Below, one piece after another: positions 6,674 to 13,433 of a DNA stretch of 14,417 nt. The position numbers and the translations under genes are program-made. Origin of the DNA: an uncultured Clostridium sp. (GTDB taxonomy: Bacteria; Bacillota; Clostridia; Lachnospirales; Lachnospiraceae); NCBI GenBank assembly GCA_958349075.1, contig CATWBR010000055.1, forward strand, positions 1 to 14,417. The letters are read 5' to 3'. The notes under the pieces were generated by a model that searched no databases, had not been told where the DNA came from, and saw only the letters and a list, made by a program, of their open reading frames with translations. How positions within the stretch are numbered: the stretch's first letter is position 1; each line of letters begins with the position of its first letter.

Positions 6674-8464
6674 TTAATCAAGTGAAATATGCAGATTTGC
6701 AAGTTCGGCCTGCTCCTTAATCAGCTTCTGAAGCTCATCAAGACCGGCGGCATGCCGGATTTGATGTTCCAGGCTGCTCCTTTTTATCCGAAGTACGGTT
6801 TCTGAAAACGCTTTCTTTTGTTCTTCATTACTTAACGACTCGTCCAGGCTGGCATTGAAGAGCGCCGCCACTTCCCTGTAATTCCCCTCGTCGTCGATAA
6901 AGTGATTCAGGATGGCCGCCGGGTTTACTTCCCCTTTCCCATGGCCGTCAAACACCATCTCCGCCGCTTCGCGGTAAAGTGGCTTGACAAAATCCTGCGG
7001 GGTAATGATCCCTTTTATTTTATCAAAAAGCTCCGGCTCCTCTATCAGCCATGTGAGCAGAAGGCGTTCGGATTTCCGGATTCCCTCTTCTTTCTCTTTT
7101 TTCCTGACGGGCGTACCCGGCCGGGACGGCGCAGGTTCCTCTTCATCCGCTCCCCTGCTCCTCGCGGCTCCCATCCCCAGACGGCTGCCCAACTGGTTAA
7201 CCAATGTCTTCAGGTTCTCATAGTTGATGAAGAATTCCCTGGACACGGCCTGGATATAGTTGTCCCGTTCCAAAGCCTCCGGGAAATCCAGGAGCTTTCT
7301 GGCTGTTTTGTTGTAAAAATCGGTCTTCTGTTCCGGATCTTCCATGTTGCAGCCCTCTTTCAGGACGTCAATCTCAAAAAGGAAACTGTTGCGGGCGTTC
7401 TCGATTCTTTTGAAGAACTCGTCCGGCCCGAGATTTTTCATAAATTCGTCGGGATCCTTATAGGGCCTCATGTTCAGCACCTTTGTTGAAATTCCGGCGT
7501 TCTTGAGTATCGGAATGGCGCGCAGGGCCGCTTTCACTCCCGCCCCGTCGCTGTCGTATGTCAGCACCACCTGATCCGTGTACCGTTTCAGAAGAGCCGC
7601 GTGCTGCTCGGTCATCGCTGTTCCCAACGAGGCCACCGCATTGGTGAAACCGGCCTGGTGCATGGATATGACGTCCATATATCCCTCGCAGAGCAGGATA
7701 AATTTCTGCCTGGAGGTCCTTGCGTAATTCAATCCGTAGAGATTCCGGCTCTTGTCGAAGAGCTTCGTCTCGGGCGAGTTCAGATACTTCGGTTCGCCGT
7801 CCCCCATAACCCGGCCGCCAAAACCGATCACCCGGTTGTTGACGTCCATGATTGGGAACATGACCCGGTTCCAGAACTTGTCCCTGGAACCCCGTTCCTC
7901 AATTGTCACAAGGCCTGTCTCTTTTAAAATGCCGTCGTCATAACCCTTGCTTTTTAAGTACCGGTACAAATCGTCGCTGGTTTTATTGGAATACCCCAGA
8001 CCGAACCGGAGGATCGTCTCATCGCTCAGTTCACGCCTGCGCAGATAATCGTATCCGACCTGGCCCTGGGGCTGTTTTAACTGATAATAAAAATAGTTGG
8101 CTGCCTGCTTGTTGATCTCTAACAGGGCCGCCTTAAGATCCGCCTGTGCTTTTGCCTCTTTGGAATATTCCATCTTAGGGAGTTTGACGCCCGAACGGTC
8201 CGCCAGCATCTCCACAGCCTCGCGGAACGAGTAATTTTCGTATTCCATAATAAAGGTAATCACATTGCCGCTGACCCCGCAGCCGAAACAGTGGTACATC
8301 TGCTTCTGGGGCGCCACGGAAAATGACGGTGATTTCTCATGATGAAAAGGGCAGAGACCAAAGTAATTGGCCCCCTTCTTCTGAAGCTTCACATACCCGG
8401 AAATAACATCCACGATGTCGCTCCTCATTCTGACTTCTTCTATCACTTCTTCCGGATAATACAT
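6674..8464 (-). CDS. dnaG: DNA primase
   Basis: This 596-residue primase synthesises RNA primers at the replication fork. The N-terminal CHC2 zinc finger uses Cys38, His41, Cys59 and Cys62 (CPFHHEKSPSF through HCFGCG). The DnaG catalytic core with FGGRVMGDGEPKYLNSPET is at 215-233. The TOPRIM acidic residues lie in CEGYMDV (Glu260) and DSDGAG (Asp304, Asp306). The C-terminal part, from about 430, should bind the DnaB helicase. The open frame extends 21 codons upstream of this ATG, but the start chosen has AAGGAGG 5 nt before it and gives the family-typical MYYPEEVIEEVR start. The ribosome site overlaps the dgt stop codon, so translation is probably coupled. Confidence 0.97.
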   Translation of the reverse strand: MYYPEEVIEEVRMRSDIVDVISGYVKLQKKGANYFGLCPFHHEKSPSFSVAPQKQMYHCFGCGVSGNVITFIMEYENYSFREAVEMLADRSGVKLPKMEYSKEAKAQADLKAALLEINKQAANYFYYQLKQPQGQVGYDYLRRRELSDETILRFGLGYSNKTSDDLYRYLKSKGYDDGILKETGLVTIEERGSRDKFWNRVMFPIMDVNNRVIGFGGRVMGDGEPKYLNSPETKLFDKSRNLYGLNYARTSRQKFILLCEGYMDVISMHQAGFTNAVASLGTAMTEQHAALLKRYTDQVVLTYDSDGAGVKAALRAIPILKNAGISTKVLNMRPYKDPDEFMKNLGPDEFFKRIENARNSFLFEIDVLKEGCNMEDPEQKTDFYNKTARKLLDFPEALERDNYIQAVSREFFINYENLKTLVNQLGSRLGMGAARSRGADEEEPAPSRPGTPVRKKEKEEGIRKSERLLLTWLIEEPELFDKIKGIITPQDFVKPLYREAAEMVFDGHGKGEVNPAAILNHFIDDEGNYREVAALFNASLDESLSNEEQKKAFSETVLRIKRSSLEHQIRHAAGLDELQKLIKEQAELANLHISLD

Positions 8465-8474
8465 GAAAACCTCC

Positions 8475-9482
8475 TTATACTTTCCAGGATTTTGGTACAA
8501 AGAGCTCGTTGAAACGGTCGATGGCATAAATGTCCGTCATGCCTGCAATATAGTCGCAGACGACCCGTTCTTCTTTTTCCCCGCGCTCTCTCATCATATC
8601 CAGATATTCTTCTGGTAATTCGTGAATATGTTTCATATAATGCTCATAAAGCATTACAATCATGTGCTGCGCTTTTCCTTCCTCGGCCTTGGCAATCCCG
8701 TTGCGGTAGACGTTCTCGAACATCCATCTGCGGAGGCCGTGCATCGCCGTCTCCATGCCGGGTGACATGGCTATCTCCGGTTTGTCAAAGCTCTGGTATA
8801 TGATATCGTGTATCATCGTATTGAGACGCTCCCTGACGCTGCCCCCGAGAATATCCGTATACTCGGCCGGCAGATCGCCCTCTCGGAAAATCCTTCCGCG
8901 GATGGCGTCGTCAATATCGTGGTTAATATAGGCAATCTTATCGGAAAGGCGGACAATATTTCCTTCCAGGGTGGATGGATGGCCGCTGGTACGGTGGTTT
9001 AAAATCCCGTCCCTCACTTCCCAGGTCAGGTTGATTCCCCGGCCCTTTTTCTCCAATACCTCCACGACGCGGACACTCTGTTTGTAATGTGCGAATCCGT
9101 CGCTGCAGAGCTTGTCGAGAATCGACTCTCCCGAGTGGCCAAAGGGTGTGTGGCCAAGGTCATGTCCCAGTGCAATCGCTTCGGTCAAAGATTCATTGAG
9201 CCTCAGCGCCTTTGCAATCGTACGGGCTATCTGGGAAACTTCCAGTGTGTGGGTCAGACGCGTCCTGTAGTGATCCCCCTCGGGCGCAAGGAACACCTGT
9301 GTCTTGTGCTTCAGCCGTCTGAATGCCTTGCTGTGCAGAATCCGGTCCCGATCCCTCTGGTACTCCGGACGGATGTCACATAGCGGTTCCTCCCGATCCC
9401 TTCCTCTCGTGTTTTCGCTTAAAGAGGCGTAAGGACTCAGATAATCCCGTTCCCATTTTTCCGTAGTTTCTCTGATATTCAT
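8475..9482 (-). CDS. dgt: dGTPase-like dNTP triphosphohydrolase (HD domain)
   Basis: This 335-residue enzyme belongs to the type 2 dGTPase-like group (COG0232), which hydrolyses deoxynucleoside triphosphates to nucleoside and triphosphate. Metal-binding HD residues are visible: His78 in RTRLTHTLEV, His107-Asp108 in ALGHDLGHTPFGH, and Asp190/Asp192 in INHDIDDAI. The N-terminal RPEYQRDRDRILHSKAFRRL is typical of the family. It stands immediately upstream of dnaG (10-bp gap), an arrangement common in Clostridia that links dNTP pool control with priming. The ribosome site is weak (GGTGGGAT, about 4 nt before the ATG). The upstream A/T-rich region probably carries the operon promoter. Confidence 0.93.
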   Translation of the reverse strand: MNIRETTEKWERDYLSPYASLSENTRGRDREEPLCDIRPEYQRDRDRILHSKAFRRLKHKTQVFLAPEGDHYRTRLTHTLEVSQIARTIAKALRLNESLTEAIALGHDLGHTPFGHSGESILDKLCSDGFAHYKQSVRVVEVLEKKGRGINLTWEVRDGILNHRTSGHPSTLEGNIVRLSDKIAYINHDIDDAIRGRIFREGDLPAEYTDILGGSVRERLNTMIHDIIYQSFDKPEIAMSPGMETAMHGLRRWMFENVYRNGIAKAEEGKAQHMIVMLYEHYMKHIHELPEEYLDMMRERGEKEERVVCDYIAGMTDIYAIDRFNELFVPKSWKV

Positions 9483-9536
9483 ATTGATCCCACCCTTATT
9501 CAGAACAATTTATGTAATAATCTCGAAAGTTCACCC

Positions 9537-9593
9537 ATTATCTAACCATAATATCATATTTTTCTACTTTTTAACACCCTTATTCTGTTAAAA
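9537..9593 (-). promoter_or_regulatory. promoter region and palindromic operator candidate upstream of dgt
   Basis: On the minus strand, overlapping -10-like hexamers TATGAT (9558-9553) and TATTAT (9553-9548), and GATAAT (9542-9537), precede dgt by about 55-75 bp. No good -35 lies at 16-18 bp. Instead a perfect 8-bp inverted repeat, TTTTAACA (9569-9576) and TGTTAAAA (9586-9593) with a 9-bp spacer, sits where the -35 would be. This suggests a regulated promoter of the dgt-dnaG-sigA operon. The regulator is unknown. Confidence 0.4.
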
Positions 9594-9674
9594 TTTTCTA
9601 AAAATTTACGAAAAAGAAGACAAAAGAGTGAGGATTTAATGGGGTGGATCGGGGATTGCCGCAGCCTCAGCTTC

Positions 9675-9713
9675 GAGCGTGTTTGAAAATTCATTTTCGC
9701 CATCTGCACGCTC
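9675..9713. repeat. nested inverted repeat just after the subtilase gene
   Basis: GAGCGTG (9675-9681) and CACGCTC (9707-9713) form an outer 7-bp stem, and GAAAAT (9685-9690) with ATTTTC (9693-9698) forms an inner stem with a 2-nt loop. The right arm touches the stop codon of the S8 peptidase gene. No T-run follows on either strand, so it does not look like an intrinsic terminator. The remainder of 9483-9712 has no gene. Confidence 0.6.
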
Positions 9714-11422
9714 TAGATCGGAATGGACGCCGCCACGCATAGTGTTCCCCATCCCAGGCGGGGATTGGGATAAACGTTTTCACCAGGCAGATGCCTTGCT
9801 CCGCGGATCAGGTAGGCCTTTAATTTTTCTCCGTAGAGGAAGGGGTCGTTTCCCATTACGATTCCCCATTGCATCAGCAGGGCTGCACTTCCCGTTACGA
9901 ATGGGGTTGCAAAGGAGGTTCCCGTGACGGGCTCGTAGCCGCCTCCGGAGCGGGAGGTCATAACGTTAACCCCCGGGGCGGACAGGTCCGGTTTAATCAG
10001 GTTGTCGAGCCTTGTAAAGCCCCGGCCCGAGAAATCGGCGTACGTCTGGTAGGAGTCGTTATATGCCCCCACCGATATGACCCTGAGGGCGGTGGATGGG
10101 ATGGTAAGTGTCGTGTCCGGGGTGGGGCGGAGGAAATGGGTGGAGCGGTTCAGGGCGCTTTCCGATGGAAGCCAGAAATCATACTGCCCCGATATGATTC
10201 TCCGTGCAACCAGCCTTATCTTCCAGACACCGCTCTCAACATAGTCATACCTGGGTATGAAGTCGAAATAAATTTCCTGGGCTTTGCTGTAAGGGCTGGG
10301 TTTTCCGTAGTAGAGAAGGACCGTGGTTCTCGCAAAACGTATCCGCTGCGAACCGAGCTGGCTGTTAATCGGGCCTACCGAGGTTCCGCCCGGGCCTTCC
10401 AGGATAATATCAAAACTGTCTACATATAGTTTCCAGAGCTGCACGCCGAAGCCGGTCTCATAGTCGTCGACCGACAGCTCTATTTCATCCGTATTGCCCT
10501 CTGTCAGGAAACCGGCGGTATGGCCTCTTGTGCTGCCCTCATTGCCTGTCCCCGCGACAATCGTGGTCTTTCCCTGCCCCGCCATCATGTTGATATACGT
10601 CTCCAGGAGGCTGGTTCCGTCATGTGAACCATATGTATTGCCAAAACTCAGATTAACCGCCAGGGGTTTCTGGTAAAAAATCGCCCTGTTGACCACGTAG
10701 TCGATGGCCCGCATCATCTCCGTCGTCCTGGGAAATGAGTCGGCTGCCGGAACTCCCAGCTTTACAACGATCAGATCGCTTTCCCAGGCAACGCCTCTGT
10801 ACCGTCCGTCACCCTCCAGGCCGCTTCCGGCGGCAATCCCGGCCACCGCCGTTCCGTGACCGCTCACATCCCTCTCGGGTACAATCTGGTATGCCGCCGT
10901 GCGGCTGCCCGCCTCCAGCGCCTCGTTAATCTGATCGCGGGTGTATACCGTGTCACGGTCCTGATCCCACAGCTCCAGAATGCGGCTTTTTCCCTCCGCA
11001 TCCCTGAAATCCCGGTGATAGTAATCAATCCCCGAATCAATGATTGCGGTGATGACTCCCCTGCCGGTCAGGCCGTTTCCGTTTTCCTGTAACGGGTTAA
11101 TGCACGAATTACTTTTTCCTCTGTTAACGGAAAAATAGAGCCTTTTCGGTTTTTCAATATATTCAACCTGTGAAAAACCTGCCAAAGACTCTATTAGTGA
11201 TTCCGGTACCGTCATGATCGCATAACCGCCCGACAGAGAGATTGCCTGAATTTCAGGTAATGCCTCGAGGACTACGTTCAGATCTCCGTTGTATTTTACG
11301 ATCAGTTCCCACCGTTTCTCTTCTCTGTTAATCCCAACGCTCAGCGCGGGCGATTTTTCACGTTCTTCCGGAGTGGCGTCCATGGCCAGATTCAGAAGGT
11401 TTTCCGCTTTTTGATTGTCCAT
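9713..11422 (-). CDS. S8 family subtilisin-like peptidase (Csp-like)
   Basis: This subtilase has about 569 residues. Numbering from the upstream ATG (11428), the triad is complete: Asp131 in AIIDSGID, His191 in SGHGTAVAG and Ser505 in GTSFATP, with oxyanion Asn296 in GTGNEG. Residues 1-about 105 look like an inhibitor-type prodomain. The stretch from about 310 to 450 between the oxyanion Asn and the final Ser block is a large beta-rich insertion resembling the jelly-roll domain of clostridial Csp germination proteases. There is no signal peptide or membrane segment, so it probably acts in the cytoplasm, forespore or after lysis. GAGG is 8 nt before the ATG at 11422 but only 2 nt before the ATG at 11428, so the former is chosen. 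It lies 90 bp after the suf pair. A role in germination is inferred from family resemblance only; related subtilases of unknown role are also frequent in gut Clostridia. Confidence 0.9.
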   Translation of the reverse strand: MDNQKAENLLNLAMDATPEEREKSPALSVGINREEKRWELIVKYNGDLNVVLEALPEIQAISLSGGYAIMTVPESLIESLAGFSQVEYIEKPKRLYFSVNRGKSNSCINPLQENGNGLTGRGVITAIIDSGIDYYHRDFRDAEGKSRILELWDQDRDTVYTRDQINEALEAGSRTAAYQIVPERDVSGHGTAVAGIAAGSGLEGDGRYRGVAWESDLIVVKLGVPAADSFPRTTEMMRAIDYVVNRAIFYQKPLAVNLSFGNTYGSHDGTSLLETYINMMAGQGKTTIVAGTGNEGSTRGHTAGFLTEGNTDEIELSVDDYETGFGVQLWKLYVDSFDIILEGPGGTSVGPINSQLGSQRIRFARTTVLLYYGKPSPYSKAQEIYFDFIPRYDYVESGVWKIRLVARRIISGQYDFWLPSESALNRSTHFLRPTPDTTLTIPSTALRVISVGAYNDSYQTYADFSGRGFTRLDNLIKPDLSAPGVNVMTSRSGGGYEPVTGTSFATPFVTGSAALLMQWGIVMGNDPFLYGEKLKAYLIRGARHLPGENVYPNPRLGWGTLCVAASIPI

Positions 11423-11484
11423 ATGCATATCCTCAGTTTTTCTGTGGACAGTAGCTGCCTACTTTCTCAGATTACATCTAAATA

Positions 11485-11504
11485 TATGCGGAAAAACGTG
11501 AAAT
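11485..11504. repeat. copy A of a 20-bp motif flanking the suf pair
   Basis: TATGCGGAAAAACGTGAAAT, which matches the copy at 13264-13283 at 18 of 20 positions. It lies between the SufB/D-like stop (11513) and the subtilase start. Confidence 0.6.
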
Positions 11505-11512
11505 TATGACTG

Positions 11513-12430
11513 TTATTTTAAGAAGCCGTTGACAATCTGCTCCTCTGCCTCGGATTCTGTAAGTCCCAGTGTCATCAGTTTGACAATCTGGTCTCCGGCA
11601 ATCTTACCGATGGCCGCCTCGTGAATCAGGGCTGCGTCCGGATCGTTGGCCGTAAGTTCGGGAACCGCCTGAATCTTGGCATTGCCCATGATGATTGCAT
11701 CGCACTCCGTATGGCCGGCGCACCGGCTGTTTCCATTGATGACTGACACAAATTTCTGATGGGATTCCTCCTTGGCCACGGAACGCGACATGACATTGGC
11801 GCTGGCATCCTTACCGTTTAAATTGACGATAATACTGCTCTCTGCGTCCTGGCTGCCGTGTGTCAGAAGGCGCTCTTTAATAACTATCTTAGCGCCTGCC
11901 GCCAGGTCGGCCACCGTCTTTCTGATTGTGGAATCCACACCCTTAATCTGCACGGTTTCCATCTCCAGATAGCTGCCTTCCTCCATTGTAACTTCCGTAG
12001 TCGGATTCAGGATTCGTTTGCCTTTTCCGTCGCCTTCCCCATAGTGCTTCTCCACATAACGGACTTTTGCATTCTTTCCGATGAAGAAACGGTGGATTCC
12101 GTCGTGTTCGGACGCCGCGTCGCCGCCATTGTGGATGCCGCATCCGGCAACGATTGTGACATCGGCGTTGTCTCCCACATAAAAGTCGTTATATACCATC
12201 TCCATCAGCCCGCTCTGGCTTAAAACAACCGGGATATGGACGCTCTCATTCCTGGTTCCTTCTTTGATTTTGATGTCAATTCCCGATTTGTCTTCTTTTG
12301 TGACAATATCTATGTTCGCCGTCGTATTTCTTCCAGCCATCTGTCCGTTGGCGCGGATATTATATGCGCCGGCCGGTACTTCGTGCAGGTCGGCAACTTC
12401 TTCCAGTAATGTTTTTTGAATCTGATCCAT
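11513..12430 (-). CDS. SufB/SufD-type Fe-S cluster scaffold (SmsB-like)
   Basis: This 305-residue protein is much shorter than SufB (about 470-495) or SufD (about 420) and resembles only their shared beta-helix core and C-terminal helices. The C-terminal part is clearly SufB-type: GHTECDAIIMG (239-249) aligns with the E. coli SufB FTQCDSMLIG region, ALIHEAAIGKI (267-277) with LEHEATTSRI, and the end IVNGF is shared. Cysteines are Cys97, Cys237 and Cys243, and His270-Glu271 match the conserved His-Glu of SufB. By eye, the position of catalytic Cys405 of E. coli SufB is not a cysteine here. The ATG overlaps the sufC stop by one base (TAATG) with GGAGGG 7 nt upstream, so the two are co-translated. 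It probably forms a SufC-dimer scaffold complex that assembles iron-sulfur clusters. Confidence 0.92.
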   Translation of the reverse strand: MDQIQKTLLEEVADLHEVPAGAYNIRANGQMAGRNTTANIDIVTKEDKSGIDIKIKEGTRNESVHIPVVLSQSGLMEMVYNDFYVGDNADVTIVAGCGIHNGGDAASEHDGIHRFFIGKNAKVRYVEKHYGEGDGKGKRILNPTTEVTMEEGSYLEMETVQIKGVDSTIRKTVADLAAGAKIVIKERLLTHGSQDAESSIIVNLNGKDASANVMSRSVAKEESHQKFVSVINGNSRCAGHTECDAIIMGNAKIQAVPELTANDPDAALIHEAAIGKIAGDQIVKLMTLGLTESEAEEQIVNGFLK

Positions 12431-13164
12431 TAATTGTCCCTCCTGAAAAAATCGCAGGCTTCTACTGCCGAGGATGTACCCAGGATCTCCGGAAGCACCT
12501 CTTCCCTTTTCCCCTCTTTCAATACACGCCCGTCGGCAATCACCACGATCCGGTCTGCAATGTTAAGAATCCTCTCCTGATGGGAAATGATCATGATGGA
12601 GCCTTTTGTCTTTGCTCTCATCCGTTCAAATACCTGAATCAGATTCTGGAAACTCCAGAGATCGATCCCGGCTTCCGGCTCGTCGAAAACGGAAAGGCTG
12701 GACTCCCTGGCCAGTACCGTCGCAATCTCAATCCTTTTCAGTTCGCCTCCCGAAAGACTGGCATTCACCTCACGGTTAATATAGTCTTTGGCGCAAAGGC
12801 CAACCTCCGACAGATACTTACAGGCGTCCGCCGCAGACATGTTCTGTTTTGCCGCCAGCCGGATCAGGTCGAGAACCTGGACTCCCTTAAAACGTACCGG
12901 CTGCTGGAATGCAAAGCTGATTCCCATATTGGCTCTCTCGGTGATATTTTTCCCCGTGATATCTTCGCCGTTAAACAGGATCCTGCCTCCGGTCGGGTTG
13001 ATAATGCCTGCAATCAGTCTTGCAAGCGTAGATTTACCGCCGCCGTTCGGCCCTGTGATCACCACAAACTCGTCATCATTTATCGTCAGATCGACATGGT
13101 GGATAATACCTTTTTGTCCCTTTTCTTCCTGGATTTCGTAAGAAACATTCTCCAGTTTAAGCAT
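12430..13164 (-). CDS. sufC: SufC-like ATPase for Fe-S cluster assembly
   Basis: This 244-residue soluble ABC-type ATPase drives the SUF scaffold in iron-sulfur cluster assembly. It is not a membrane transporter component, as no permease is nearby. Motifs: Walker A GPNGGGKST (38-46), Q-loop FAFQQP (Gln87), signature LSGGELKR (137-144), Walker B LSVFDEPEAG with catalytic Glu162, and switch His195 in IISHQER. The DEPEAGIDLW segment and the KRIEI after the signature fit SufC better than general transport ATPases. AGGAGG lies 6 nt before the ATG. The gene overlaps the scaffold gene by 1 bp. A good -10 is found about 65 bp upstream. No sufS, sufU or sufR is present here, so sulfur donor genes must be elsewhere. 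Confidence 0.94.
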   Translation of the reverse strand: MLKLENVSYEIQEEKGQKGIIHHVDLTINDDEFVVITGPNGGGKSTLARLIAGIINPTGGRILFNGEDITGKNITERANMGISFAFQQPVRFKGVQVLDLIRLAAKQNMSAADACKYLSEVGLCAKDYINREVNASLSGGELKRIEIATVLARESSLSVFDEPEAGIDLWSFQNLIQVFERMRAKTKGSIMIISHQERILNIADRIVVIADGRVLKEGKREEVLPEILGTSSAVEACDFFRRDN

Positions 13165-13205
13165 GGTGGTCCTCCTCTATAATTAATTTATCCGTTTACT
13201 GCTGT

Positions 13206-13223
13206 ACTGCATCTTTTCGCAGT
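13206..13223 (-). promoter_or_regulatory. small inverted repeat at the suf transcription start
   Basis: ACTGC (13206-13210) and GCAGT (13219-13223) form a 5-bp stem with an 8-nt loop. It straddles the predicted start of the suf transcript (near 13221), so it could be an operator half-site pair or a 5'-end hairpin. It is short enough to be chance. Confidence 0.3.
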
Positions 13224-13227
13224 TAGT

Positions 13228-13256
13228 ATTATATACCACTTTTCCATCTTTTACTA
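13228..13256 (-). promoter_or_regulatory. candidate promoter of the suf pair
   Basis: A perfect TATAAT (13233-13228 on the minus strand) stands 63 bp before the sufC start. The hexamer 17 bp upstream (TAGTAA, 13256-13251) matches TTGACA at only three positions. A strong -10 with a weak -35 fits a promoter that needs an activator or is controlled by a repressor. Confidence 0.5.
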
Positions 13257-13263
13257 TAGGAAG

Positions 13264-13283
13264 TATGCGAAAAAACGTGATAT
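13264..13283. repeat. copy B of the 20-bp motif, upstream of the suf promoter
   Basis: TATGCGAAAAAACGTGATAT, which matches copy A (11485-11504) at 18 of 20 positions, centred about 50 bp upstream of the predicted suf transcription start. Confidence 0.6.
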
Positions 13284-13359
13284 ATGTTAATTTTTCGCTG
13301 ATGATGACGTCAGCATACGGGTGGAAGCGGCACAAACCGGCATTGTTTCTGCTGCCACG

Positions 13360-13403
13360 AAAAAAGGAGCGGCGGCGGGACACTTTCTCCCGCCGTGCGC
13401 TCC
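13360..13403 (-). terminator. strong intrinsic terminator of the SMP-30-like gene
   Basis: On the minus strand GGAGCG (13403-13398) pairs with CGCTCC (13371-13366) and, inside a small internal loop, GGCGGGA (13394-13388) pairs with TCCCGCC (13380-13374) around a 7-nt loop. Six Ts (13365-13360) follow directly. This is a textbook Rho-independent terminator 31 bp after the SMP-30-like stop and it insulates the suf pair from upstream reading. Confidence 0.93.
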
Positions 13404-13433
13404 CGGCTTGAAACGGTTCTGATTCCGATATTT

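Noticed and set aside
6902..7489. 195-codon plus-strand open frame
   Set aside because: Antisense to dnaG, with no ribosome site and no recognisable domain.
9675..9713. Intrinsic terminator of the subtilase gene
   Set aside because: A stem is present but no T-run follows on either strand.
9869..10429. 186-codon plus-strand open frame
   Set aside because: Antisense to the subtilase gene, whose catalytic motifs are clear.
12430..13164. ABC transporter operon
   Set aside because: No permease or binding protein; the ATPase has SufC features and overlaps a SufB/D-type gene.
12364..13182. 272-codon plus-strand open frame
   Set aside because: It is antisense to sufC and the start of the scaffold gene, which carry full family motifs; it is a shadow of codon bias.
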